Position numbers and translations under genes: made by a program
Origin: Rhodopirellula baltica
GTDB taxonomy: Bacteria > Planctomycetota > Planctomycetia > Pirellulales > Pirellulaceae
Direction: 5' to 3'
DNA: 64,000 bases
NCBI GenBank assembly: GCA_002901265.1
Contig: PPHI01000074.1
Coordinates: forward strand, 124,001 to 188,000
The notes under the pieces: model-generated
Told to the model about the DNA's origin: nothing
What the model saw: the letters and a program-made list of their open reading frames with translations, nothing else
Databases searched by the model: none
Shown: positions 23,001-32,000 of the stretch, one piece after another
Layout of the letters: each line of letters starts with the position of its first letter
Numbering within the stretch: the first letter of the stretch is position 1

Positions 23001-24394
23001 GTCGCCGTTTCGACCAAAGGCGTTGTCGTCAACGTCGGCGGGTTGTTGATCGTGGCTCCAGTGCTGATGGTGACTCGCGAGCCTTCGCCAAGGCTGATCA
23101 TGTCTGCCGTCACCGCCGCGTCTTCGCCGTAAAGCGTCAGCGAGTCAGTGTTCTCACCAGGATTGATATCGATGATCAGCGGGTTGGAATCCGAAACCGG
23201 CTGGCTAAGAAACACTTCGATACGGAACGCGTCGAACGGTTCGATCAACTGGCCGTTGTCATCTGCGTCGCGTACACCGCGTTCGAGAATATCGCCGACA
23301 CCGCCGATTGCCGAGAAACCGGTGGCGGCGTCAAAGACACCGTCGTTAAGGAAATCGTAGAAGTCATCGCCGCCGTTTAGCGTGCGGCTGCTCGTGTCCA
23401 GGTTGAATTCGATCGCGTCACTGTTCGGGGTGACTCCGTCTGCCAGGAAGGGCGCGAATTCAGTGAAGTTGAGCGGGACTGTGTTGTCGAAGTTAGACGT
23501 GAAGATCAGGTTGGGAACATTGACGTTGCCCAATTCTTCCGCCTTGAACACGACTTGGAATCCGAGATCTAAGCCGTCTTCACCTCTAAGGAACGAGGGC
23601 TCTTCGATTTCGAAGTCACCGGCTTCATAACCAAAGGTATCGATCAATGCCGCTTGAAGGGCGGTGCGGAATCCGCCTTGGATTTGAGCCAGGGAGACAT
23701 CGACGGACGCCGAAGTGCCTTCCATCTCGATTGTCAGGAAGCCCGACGAGCTGTCTCGAATCGCTTTGTCAATGACGATCCGCTGACCTTCACGCAAGAC
23801 CGGTTGCAAGATACCACCCTGACTGACCCCGATGTCAGGATAGAGCGAAAAGACTCCGGTGTCGTCGCCAAAACCACGAAGGTCGGCATAAGACACTTCT
23901 AGAAAGAACGAGTTTTCGATCCCGGTTCCAACGGTGACCACGCCGTTGTTTTGCGGAAGCAAGTTGTCGTCGCGATCACGCGCGTTAAGGAACAGTTCGA
24001 CCAGTGACGTCATCTGTTCGCCGCGGGCAACCGCGTTGATGACCATCAACGCGTCGCTTGGCGTGACGGCACCGTCGTTATTGACGTCTACTTTGCGACC
24101 GTCAAAAGGGCTGACCCCTGAATCGACCGACTCACCGAGCGCCCCGCTGCGGTTGGCTGCGATGTAGTTGATGACCATCAACGCATCGCTGGGTGAAATG
24201 TTGCGGTCTTGGTTGACGTCTACTGCGCTCCAATGGTTGTGGGCTTCGTTGAAGTCAGCGGCCAGCAACTGCCGCTGCTCAAGAGCTTGAGAAGTCAAAC
24301 GTCGCTGATTGCTCACGCGACTGGTGCGACGCTTGATGGATCGTTCCGCACTCTGGGCTTTCTGACGGCGGAGCAACTGACGCAGGCTTTTCAT
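20093..24394 (-). CDS. Large secreted protein: dockerin-like module, seven cadherin-like repeats, SdrD-B-like domain
   Basis: About 1,433 residues from ATG 24394; an in-frame ATG at 24532 adds 46 unlikely residues. The basic N-terminus ends in ALEQRQLLAADF, a planctomycete export motif of the LEPRxLLA type. Two dockerin-like calcium loops follow at once (DVNQDRNISPSDALMVINYI and DVNNDGAVTPSDALMVINAV). A region of about 300 residues without clear family comes next. Seven tandem modules of about 95 residues then carry motifs such as NDAP, ATEDD, LLAGASDPD and VDGNGGT, like bacterial cadherin-like (VCBS-type) adhesin domains that bind calcium. Near the C-terminus is an SdrD-B/Cna-B-like domain (NNDGEYSFTGLEPGTYVVEY). 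The likely role is adhesion or extracellular scaffolding. A strong terminator follows the gene. Confidence 0.9.
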   Translation of the reverse strand: MKSLRQLLRRQKAQSAERSIKRRTSRVSNQRRLTSQALEQRQLLAADFNEAHNHWSAVDVNQDRNISPSDALMVINYIAANRSGALGESVDSGVSPFDGRKVDVNNDGAVTPSDALMVINAVARGEQMTSLVELFLNARDRDDNLLPQNNGVVTVGTGIENSFFLEVSYADLRGFGDDTGVFSLYPDIGVSQGGILQPVLREGQRIVIDKAIRDSSSGFLTIEMEGTSASVDVSLAQIQGGFRTALQAALIDTFGYEAGDFEIEEPSFLRGEDGLDLGFQVVFKAEELGNVNVPNLIFTSNFDNTVPLNFTEFAPFLADGVTPNSDAIEFNLDTSSRTLNGGDDFYDFLNDGVFDAATGFSAIGGVGDILERGVRDADDNGQLIEPFDAFRIEVFLSQPVSDSNPLIIDINPGENTDSLTLYGEDAAVTADMISLGEGSRVTISTGATINNPPTLTTTPLVETATEDDAARSIDLLAGASDPDGDTLSVTNFSFSGGDTSGATLNGNSVDLTPSAYNSLKVGENVVLVGTYTISDGNGGTVAQTLTLTINGVNDAPVVSGPISESRSENASSFTIDLLQNASDVDGDTLDAISIVQSGSDDDSGITVDDTNNQIVVDPSAYAALNDGESVTVTYNYQVTDGNGGTVNTSVAITINGDTPNQNPVVSGPVTRTFSEDDADATVDLLTGASDPDTGDVLSVSGLSVVSGDASGITVNGNSLSVSPAAYNSLPAGQTETIIYNYNIVDGEGGTVAQSATITINGANDAPTVNGPLTLTATEDDNSTSLDLLSGASDADQGDTVSIDSLNLASGDDSGITVNGSTLSIDPSVYNALAAGESEVIVYTYNLVDGNGGTTAQSATVTITGVNDAPSVGAAITSTVTEDDAATSIDLLAGATDPDTTDTLSVANFTTVSGDSTPFNVVNSNTLTFDPSYYNGLAAGESEIVVVSYNVVDGNSGSAAQTATITITGVNDAPVVGNALSFTYNEDQGTQTASLLDGASDPDTNDTLSITNVTVSGDDSGITRSGANLTIDPTVYGSLNAGESAVITFTYQVTDGTAPVSQTATVTIEGRDEGIPTVTGPITISFNEDDNNGTVDLLAGASDPDSDPLSVINASITSGDAKGVTIDAANNRLVVTPSEYNDLDTGETEVIVVSYTITDDQGNTVDQTATVTIIGEDEPQFIPSTISGQLFIDHLENPEAVANNNATPIRNGVRDEDERALGGVKIHLYQVTDSGETQIAAVYTNNDGEYSFTGLEPGTYVVEYDVPSSVLYTGSRRAQIVISPAGGEDESGPVLNAIGLQGAQQRVDLLAKTYLDANIINTGSDITGVSGGSVQMADDGSQAMFIASGEFDAEYAQVALNQARDAALLTIIDSAGAVKTARLEADQFVVTSDGKGVRFFGMMQDFNFVQTSDDLLHAEFDEYRDAIDAILETF
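20868..23045 (-). repeat. Seven tandem cadherin-like modules encoded in the repeat protein
   Basis: Protein-level repeats of roughly 95 residues, starting at NNPPTL, then NDAPVV, NPVVSG, NDAPTV, NDAPSV, NDAPVV and IPTVTG. Each has an acidic SEDD/TEDD segment, a DPD loop and, except the last two, a DGxGGT loop before the next boundary. The DNA copies have diverged enough to be read separately. Boundaries are approximate. Confidence 0.75.
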
Positions 24395-24655
24395 CTGGAA
24401 ATCCGGAGAGATGAAGTAGAACGTATTAGCCGGGGACTCGGAAATTCGGTCGCTTGGCAGGTCGGAGGAGGTCGTATTCTGTTGGCGAAGACCCCGCATT
24501 CGCTGGAAAGAGGGGCCGCAAAAATTAGCCAAGCTGAATATTGGCCCTATATTATCTCCCTCTCCTGCTTTATCAACGTTCTGGTTGTGTCGGAAATCGG
24601 ACCGTAGGGCTTGGGCTTAGATGGGGGCCAACCCTAAGAGTTCCAGTTTTTCCGC

Positions 24656-27340
24656 TTAAAACCGTCTGCTAAGCGACAGGTCAGAGAGAGATCCCGTCGG
24701 GAACCCCTGCAAATTCCCGCAAAAAATGCCCTCAAAGTCCGTAAAAAGACTGGTTGAGGCACCTTCCGCGACATCTGCCTGCAGCAGACTATCGGACGAG
24801 GGATCACCGGCACTTGCGTCCGATGTCTGTTTGCCCGCAGAGTTCAACATTGTTGATTTTTCGGTGATATTTTGGCCGAAAAACTCACGTTGACCGTCTA
24901 AAGAATTCCAAGCATTTTCTTGCTTGGAGTGCAATGAATACAGGAAATCCGCCGTGCTAGGGTCGATTTCCTGCGTGGATTCACCTTCGCCTGAGGCGTC
25001 GGCGACCAGTTCGCCTTCCCCCTGGGCACTTTGGCGACCCAAGTAGTTGATCACCGCAAGTGCGTCGATCGGAGAGACGATGCCATCATTATTGACGTCG
25101 ACGTGAAATCCTGAAGGATCCAGGCTCGTCAGCGTACGGGACCCTAGCCGTCCCAAGTCGTTGATGACAGCAAGAGCATCTCGGACGCTGACAATGCCGT
25201 CTCCGTTCACATCTGTCGGAGTCTCAGCGTTATATCTTGGGCTGTCGACACGTTTTACCGCCAAGCCGATCGACCCCATCGAAGCATCAATTTGCAGCGG
25301 AATCGCTGCCGAATCGAACTGATAAATCACATTCGACGAGTGAGTTTGGAGTTCGTATTGGCCAATCGGGAGGTTGTTGATGGGGAGAATTCCCTGGTTG
25401 GTATCCCCCCCGATGGACTGTTGGCCGAATCGGATCGCGCTGATCAGAATTTCGGTTTCGGCATGGCCTGCGACGACGACTTTTGCGATTCGCCCTTTGG
25501 GATCACTGACGACGAGCTGTCCGGATTGGCCGGCTTCGATCCAATTGCTGGTGACACGATCGATCAATTCGCCACTGCTGTCATACGCCGTGACGCGGGC
25601 ATAGCTGCCGCCTTCGAAACCGTAGCCGCCGAGATCGGTCGCAACAAAGTCGATTGTCATTTCGCCGGTCGGCACAGAACTGGTCGCTTGCAATTGGCGA
25701 TCGCTGCCGAAACTGTCTTTCCAAGATCCGCTATGGGTATCGAACGCTTGTAGGACTTTTCCGAAACCGGTTTCAGAGGTGGAGTCGAAGTTTCCGATGC
25801 GTCCGTCGACATCTTCACCGATTGCTGAAAGCACCCAATCACCTGACGCTTCGACAATTCCACTGTCGATCGTCGCGGCCAGGTACTCGGTGTAGTCCAG
25901 ATCGCTGCCATCAGATTTTTTGAGCTCGAGTGCAACACCTGAAAGCAGCACTTCGTTTCCGTTGCGGACACCATTGGCGTCGCTATCTAGAAACGCATAA
26001 ACGCCTCCGAGTCCAGAAAATGCCGGGACAAGCGTCGAAGCGGATAGAACCTCGCTGGTAATTCCTGTCGCGGTATCAATCGCACGAAACTCGAGAGTTG
26101 ATTGGGATGTGACGGGCACATCCAAGTCAAAATTGACAGAGGTGTCGTCACTGGTGAGTGCGGTTTGCCAATCACCATTGTCGAGTCGGTATTGCAATTC
26201 GCGAATTCGGGCGAGAGTGATATCGCTTTGCGGACCTTCGCTGTTCTTATTGGCAAGTGTGTCGACTGCCGCGGTTCCTTGGATCGAAAACGCTTGGGAC
26301 TCTTGGTCAAATGTTGCGATGGCGTCGAGTTGCAATGGAACGTCGGCGACATCGAATATCCCGTCATTGTCGCTGTCCAGCCATCCGATCATCGCCAGGG
26401 TGTCGGCGTCGGTAACGCCTTGATTGAACGCTTCGACGGATGATGCCCCGCCTCGCATGATGCTGGTTTGTTGGACCCAACCCGGGGTTGGATTGTCAGC
26501 CGCGTTGATATTTTGCGCGTTGTAGTAACCGCGTTTGTCCGTCCAACTGCCAGCTCCCGGGTATTCATCACGGGCCCAGAAAATATGTCCCATTTCGTGC
26601 GTGAACGTTGAAACCGGGCGACCGTTGGGAATCACCACGAACAGCCCGCCCGCGTAAGCAAACGCGCCGATAAAACCGCCCTGTGCGAAGTACCCGTCCG
26701 CATCATTGGATGCGTCGACGACAAAGACGGTAAACGCCCAGTCGGTCTGGTGCGTCTGGCGTTGCGAGTCATTGAACAGATGAACCGCACGCTCGATCGA
26801 AGGGGCATCGCCATAGCCCAAATCGGTCAGCCAATTGCCTACGTAGCGCTGAAAGACATTGCTAGTTCGCGAAATCGGCTCGTAACCGGTTTCGACCGGG
26901 TTTTTCGCGTAAGTATCGTCGATCACCCAGTCCAGCGTATGAACCGATGTCTGTGTCGCAAGCAGATCCGACCACCACTGAAGGCTTTGGTCGATTTTTG
27001 AAAGCGTGGCATCGATTTCCTGGGCATCCCAGTTCTCGGTATCTGGATCGATTGATCCGTCACTTTCGAAAAAGACGGGAGTGACCGTGATGGAGCCGAG
27101 CAGGAACTCACCGGTATCGATCGGAGTCGCCCCAAAAGGGACGTCTGCGGCCATCAACTGGCGTGCCTCGCAGGATTGAAAATAAAGCCGACGGGTTCGC
27201 TTCTGTAAGTTCCGACCAGCGCGTTTCATCATCCGTCCTTGAATCAGACCGCGAACGGCGGACTCGATGTCCCGCCGTGCTTTCGATCGACAGTCAGAAA
27301 ACGCATTGGTTGTCGTCGGATTGGTCAGCTGTTGCTTCAT
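24656..27340 (-). CDS. Secreted M6-like zinc metallopeptidase with C-terminal dockerin-like modules
   Basis: An 894-residue protein. The basic N-terminus ends in SCEARQLMAAD, a variant of the planctomycete LEPRxLLA export motif. A peptidase domain (about 70-330) has the zinc motif HEMGHIFWARDEY starting at H248. HExxH plus a DEY six residues on resembles the M6 immune-inhibitor-A pattern, but Trp255 stands where metzincins normally have Gly. A beta-rich middle includes an SdrD-like stretch (FLDSDANGVRNGNEVLLSGVAL). Two dockerin-like loops follow (DVNGDGIVSVRDALAVIND, DVNNDGIVSPIDALAVINYLGR), then an acidic QGEGE tail of about 110 residues. It is transcribed in the same direction as the repeat-protein gene 123 bases downstream. 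Proteolysis outside the cell is likely; the target is unknown. Confidence 0.88.
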   Translation of the reverse strand: MKQQLTNPTTTNAFSDCRSKARRDIESAVRGLIQGRMMKRAGRNLQKRTRRLYFQSCEARQLMAADVPFGATPIDTGEFLLGSITVTPVFFESDGSIDPDTENWDAQEIDATLSKIDQSLQWWSDLLATQTSVHTLDWVIDDTYAKNPVETGYEPISRTSNVFQRYVGNWLTDLGYGDAPSIERAVHLFNDSQRQTHQTDWAFTVFVVDASNDADGYFAQGGFIGAFAYAGGLFVVIPNGRPVSTFTHEMGHIFWARDEYPGAGSWTDKRGYYNAQNINAADNPTPGWVQQTSIMRGGASSVEAFNQGVTDADTLAMIGWLDSDNDGIFDVADVPLQLDAIATFDQESQAFSIQGTAAVDTLANKNSEGPQSDITLARIRELQYRLDNGDWQTALTSDDTSVNFDLDVPVTSQSTLEFRAIDTATGITSEVLSASTLVPAFSGLGGVYAFLDSDANGVRNGNEVLLSGVALELKKSDGSDLDYTEYLAATIDSGIVEASGDWVLSAIGEDVDGRIGNFDSTSETGFGKVLQAFDTHSGSWKDSFGSDRQLQATSSVPTGEMTIDFVATDLGGYGFEGGSYARVTAYDSSGELIDRVTSNWIEAGQSGQLVVSDPKGRIAKVVVAGHAETEILISAIRFGQQSIGGDTNQGILPINNLPIGQYELQTHSSNVIYQFDSAAIPLQIDASMGSIGLAVKRVDSPRYNAETPTDVNGDGIVSVRDALAVINDLGRLGSRTLTSLDPSGFHVDVNNDGIVSPIDALAVINYLGRQSAQGEGELVADASGEGESTQEIDPSTADFLYSLHSKQENAWNSLDGQREFFGQNITEKSTMLNSAGKQTSDASAGDPSSDSLLQADVAEGASTSLFTDFEGIFCGNLQGFPTGSLSDLSLSRRF

Positions 27341-27492
27341 CGCTGGTGTCGTTCACGGTCGGGTGTGTTGCCCTGAATGGCGAGCTCTGATGCCCCCCGT
27401 TGCGTCTTTTGCTGGAGGCAAAGTGACGGCGGGAAGTATTCGGTAGCTCGCTGTAGAGCAAATAAACGTTCACCTGGGATGCTAATCAGATG

Positions 27493-27509
27493 TCCGCGGA
27501 AACCGCGGA
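27493..27509 (-). terminator. Possible terminator hairpin after the giant secreted-protein gene
   Basis: A perfect 7-bp stem (TCCGCGG, loop AAA, CCGCGGA) about 85 bases beyond the minus-strand stop at 27594. There is no T-tract, so it may act only as a weak or factor-dependent terminator. The remaining spacer to 27340 shows nothing else. Confidence 0.35.
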
Positions 27510-27593
27510 GCTGACTGGTCAATCAACTGTACACCGACGGACGAAGCCGCACTGGTTTTCTGCTTGTATCGACTTTCCCTTCTGTGTGGAAAC

Positions 27594-29066
27594 TTATAGC
27601 GATGCGAAGAACTGGTCGAGTCCGTTTTCCTCGGTGTCGGACGAGGATGCACCGGCTTTGTCCTTGGCCAGATCATCAACAATCGAATCAAGCTCGATCA
27701 CTTCAGGCAGGTCAAAGATGCTCGATGAATCGTCTGACTCCTCGGTCAACAAGGTCGTTCCGACAAGCAGTTCGTCTTCCGAATCGCTATCCGAATCGTT
27801 GTCAGTATCCAATGGCAGGAAGGCTGACTGATGCAGTAGTACGTCACCGGCAGCGGTGGTCGAACTCGCCAATACTCCAGGGGAGGACGCGAAGTACGAT
27901 CCCGCGAGCCCTTCGCCTTCACCACCGGCAGCCGAATTAGTACGAGCCAAGTAGTTGATGATGGCCAAGGCGTCGGTGACCGACATCAAGCCGTTTCCGT
28001 TGACGTCAGGATAAAGCGGTGACGTGACGGGGTTGGTTTGCAAATCGACCGAGCCACTGCTGCCACCGTTACGAGCGATCGCATTGATCACTTGCAAGGC
28101 ATCGATGGGGGTGACGCCACCGCTGTTGTTGACGTCGTATCGGTTCGACGGGTTGGTAAACGGGTTTGTCGAGACGAAGATTTCGTAGTCTTCGACTTCA
28201 CCGTAGCCGCCTTCGCCCGTCGGCAAAACGCCGTTGGTTTCGCTCAGTCGGAATCGAGCATAGGTCGAACCGGCCAGTGCCGAAGCCGGGACAGTGATGT
28301 CCACGTTGACGGTCTGGTTGCTCTCTAGCGGAGTCCCACCAAGTCCAGTCGCGGCCGTTCCGAAACGGTAACGTTCGCTTGTTTCGAATTGGCCATTCTG
28401 GTTCCAGTCGAACCAAGCATCGACGTAAACCTGAGTTCGGCTGGCGTCTTGGTTGTTGACATTGATGCCGACAGGGAACGTGAATCCCGCTTGGAAAGAC
28501 GATGGCAGTGTGATGCCATCATCACCGGTGTCCGCGTTTGGCAGTTCGGCGTCCGCATCGGCGGTGACATTGCCACCCAAGCTGAAGCCAGGGTCGACGC
28601 TGTGAATCGGGCCGCCTTGGGCCATCGTGCTGGCGTATGGAGCAGGGGCATCGCCATAGTCGTATCCTGAACCGATAAAGATCGTCAGTTCCGTACGACC
28701 ATCCGCTTGGTTCGGCTGCAATTCGTTGCCGACTTGGTCTTGGACAACCAAGCGATCGACTGCGCCGAAGCCACTGACACCGCCCGTACCTTCCAGGAAG
28801 ACTCGCACGTCGACGATCGAAGTGCTGACGCCGACTAGGTTTTGGCTATCGATCGCTTGTTGGATTGATTCGGCAATTTCTTCTTCCGACAAGTCGATCG
28901 CGATATCGATCGGCACGGTTGGTCCATTACCAGGCAATCCGATCTGTGTTGCGTTGGAATTGGTCACGTCGACCGAATACGTCGAGTCACCGCCCAAGAA
29001 CAAGCGACCGAAACCGGCGTTCGATGGGGCCAAGCCCAAGTTCGTTCCGCCGATCGCTCGGACCAA
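27594..29066 (-). CDS. Giant secreted protein, C-terminal fragment (GEVEDY and dockerin-like), third of three frames
   Basis: This frame continues the protein of 29075-35206 after a one-base break. Codons read without a stop from CTC at 29087 (LDEVVDALV), directly joining GDS of the previous frame. The open frame itself has a weak TTG at 29066, which is probably not a real start. It carries a GEVEDY domain (GYGEVEDYEIFVSTNPF, about residues 279-295), two dockerin-like loops (DVNNSGGVTPIDALQVINAI and DVNGNGLMSVTDALAIINYLAR) and an acidic tail with GGEGEG that ends DQFFASL, as in many planctomycete secreted proteins. It belongs to the same polypeptide as the two upstream frames, about 5,250 residues in all. 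Confidence 0.8.
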   Translation of the reverse strand: MVRAIGGTNLGLAPSNAGFGRLFLGGDSTYSVDVTNSNATQIGLPGNGPTVPIDIAIDLSEEEIAESIQQAIDSQNLVGVSTSIVDVRVFLEGTGGVSGFGAVDRLVVQDQVGNELQPNQADGRTELTIFIGSGYDYGDAPAPYASTMAQGGPIHSVDPGFSLGGNVTADADAELPNADTGDDGITLPSSFQAGFTFPVGINVNNQDASRTQVYVDAWFDWNQNGQFETSERYRFGTAATGLGGTPLESNQTVNVDITVPASALAGSTYARFRLSETNGVLPTGEGGYGEVEDYEIFVSTNPFTNPSNRYDVNNSGGVTPIDALQVINAIARNGGSSGSVDLQTNPVTSPLYPDVNGNGLMSVTDALAIINYLARTNSAAGGEGEGLAGSYFASSPGVLASSTTAAGDVLLHQSAFLPLDTDNDSDSDSEDELLVGTTLLTEESDDSSSIFDLPEVIELDSIVDDLAKDKAGASSSDTEENGLDQFFASL

Positions 29067-29074
29067 TGCGTCGA

Positions 29075-32000
29075 CTACCTCATCGAGCTGTCGCCTTGGT
29101 TGATCGAGACACGAACCGCGTTCTGGTTGACTAGCAATCCGTCGACATCGAACTCGAAGTCAACGATGTTGATCGAACCCAAGCTGACTTGGATCGACTG
29201 GCCGTCGAAAACATCGGCGGTGCTGGTACCTGGGATGGCTGGGATTTGGATTCCAAACCCGGTTTCTGTCCCAATTTTGCCACTGACTTGCAATGCCCCG
29301 CTGGTGCTGCTGACGGTTGACAGCGGAGTGCCGCCGACCAGTTGCAACGTTTCACCAGAAGAGCGAGCGGTGAAGGACAGCGTCGCGTTCGCATTGATCG
29401 CGTCGGCGAGCAAAGCGACAAAGTCTGCCGCGTCACCTGCGGCTGGAATCACGACTGGGATTGCCCCGCCGCCGACGGCATTGTTGGAATCGAATTCGAA
29501 GGTCCGCGTGACGTTGCCGTCATACAGATTCAGCGAGATTCCGTCAGCGGTGGTGGCGTTTAACCCGGCAAGGAAGTCGACAATCAGGCCGGTTTCGTAT
29601 TCGAACACGGTCGGCTGATTCAAACTGTCGACGACGGTCAACTTCGCACCGTCTGGGTAGACGGTTCCTGCACCGGCCTGGACGATCGCATCGCTGCCAT
29701 CAACCATGCGGATCAGGTAGGTCGAGTTGTCTTCCCATGATCCCGCGATCGGGGTCAGGCGAATAACGTTTGTCGACGGGTTGTAAGCGAAGCGATAGTG
29801 CGTGCCTTCAACAAGTGGCTGTCCGTTGCGGAACAAAATCAGCGAACTGGTGGAAACGCTGGAGTCTTTGATACCGGTTCCGGGAACGGTGTCCGAGGGG
29901 GCCAAACCGTCAACCAGTTGGATTTCGAAAGCGTCTGGTCGAGTGCCCAGGACGGTCGCACGTCCGGCGTCGAGTCCGATACCGGGGGCGTACGGTTGCA
30001 GCAACGTAACGCGAGGGCCTTCCATGTCGCCGCGATCGAATCCGCCACGGTCCTTGAAGATCCGTTCGCCCAAGCCGCTTGGCGGTTCGACATCTGGATC
30101 GTCAACACGGAGTTGTCCGTTGACGTCATAAATCGGAGCGAGTACCGGCGATGGCGAAATGCCAAGTGCGTTTCGAACTGTCGTCAGGCTTGCGCGATCG
30201 GGCAATGAGTCGATCGAACTGTCGATGATTCGAGAACCGGACGCAGGGGCGAAGACGAAGTTCGCCGGGTCGACGAACACCGATTCGGAGGTCGTCAAAA
30301 CCTGAGCCGATTGACCCAAGCTGACACCGGTGTCGGTGTTGTTGGTGTTCTTGTAGTACGAGTTACCACCTGAGATAAACCCGCCGTTATCGCCAGTCAG
30401 CGAGATGCCGGTTTCCGCGTTGGCGATCACGTTGTTCAGCAACGTCGGTGAAGAACCGCCGCTGATGCTGATGCCCAAGCCGCCCGCCGTGTACGTGTCG
30501 ACCGGAACGCTGCTGATCGCACCGATCGCGTCGATGTCTGCACCGAGAGCACTGCCGTCGGTGTCGCCTTGACGCAAGTCGGTTAAGCGAACAAACGCGA
30601 AGCGGTCGTTGGGGCCGAAACCGAACTGGTCAATATCGATTTGGTTTGTCAAACCGCCGATCGTGCCGACGTTGACGAACGATTCGCCATCCCGGCTGAT
30701 TTCGACCATCACCGATTCGATCGCACCGGTTTCGAAGACGACCAAGTCACCAGCCGCGGTTCCGCCACCGGTCAAGTAATTGTCGGTGAACTGGACGGTC
30801 AATGTTCCGCCCAAGCCCAGCGAAACCGTCGACAGTCCGTCAACTGGTTCAGGACCTCGGCCCGTCGAATCGGGACGACCGAGAGCGGCTTGAGGCGTTT
30901 GGTGGGTCAACGTCGGAGGCGTGCCGCCCGCATTCGGGTCATAGTCCGCGACAACGTCGGCGAACGAAATCAAGCCTTGATCAAACAGAATCCCATTGTA
31001 GGTGTCTGAAGGCGAGCTCGTGCCGGCGATGATCGAACCACCGATGATCGTGTTATTGACGATTCGGTCGATGTTGACAGGGTCGAGAATCGTTTCGTTG
31101 AGCGAAACGTCAAGGCCTTCGATCTGAATTCCGCCAGTCCCGTTGAAGGCGACAATATTGCTTTGGACAACGACACCGGGGACGTAGTGGTCGGAGTTCA
31201 GCTCGACCAAGTTACGCGGGTAACGGACGACCGATGGCGTGTCGTTTCCGGCAACAATCGCGTTCGCGTCGTGCTGGATCGAGATACCGTATTCCGAGTT
31301 GTAAAGGAAGCGGCTGTTTTCGACCATGATGACCCCTTGGGCGGAGCGATCACGGTTGCTATCGCCACGCAAGCGGGACTGGTCTACTGCGGCCAATGCG
31401 CGGTCAGCGTTCGAGACAGTGACATCGCCAACCAAGTTGATTCGAGTGTCGATACGTTGAACCGACTGAATGTTTGCAGGCGGTGTCACGTTCGTATCAA
31501 AGCCGGTGCTTGGAACGGCTTGGACATCCATGACGTTGCGAACATCGGTCCGATTGATCGAACTGATGATGCTCTTGGCAACTTCGGTTGCGGTTTGTGG
31601 ACGAAGCAGACCGGTGTCCTGATCGGTAACCTTCAGCGATACCGGAACGCGAACACGCCCAGGTGTGACTACGCCATCGAAGTCAAATTCGAAGTCGATC
31701 GTCGAGCGACCATCAGTGATCGAGAAGACTTGGCCGTCGACGAGTTCACTGGCCGGACGAGCTTCCAGTGTGATCGCATCGCTCAACCGTTCATTACTAT
31801 TGAATTCACGGAATTGCAGGCCGTTGACGCTGGTGATGTACTCGCTCGCGTCACGGATTTCGACTTGGTAGGAGCCGGTGACCAAGCTGCTGCGTGGATC
31901 ATCAGGTTCAGGGAAAGCGAATCGTGTGTCGGTGACGAACGAGGTATCGATTCCGGATCCGGCAGGCCGATCGTCGACGACTTGTTCGCCGCGTTCAGCC

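Noticed and set aside
20093-24394. CRISPR-like or satellite repeats
   Set aside because: The periodicity is protein-level cadherin-like modules of about 285 bp; DNA copies are diverged and coding.
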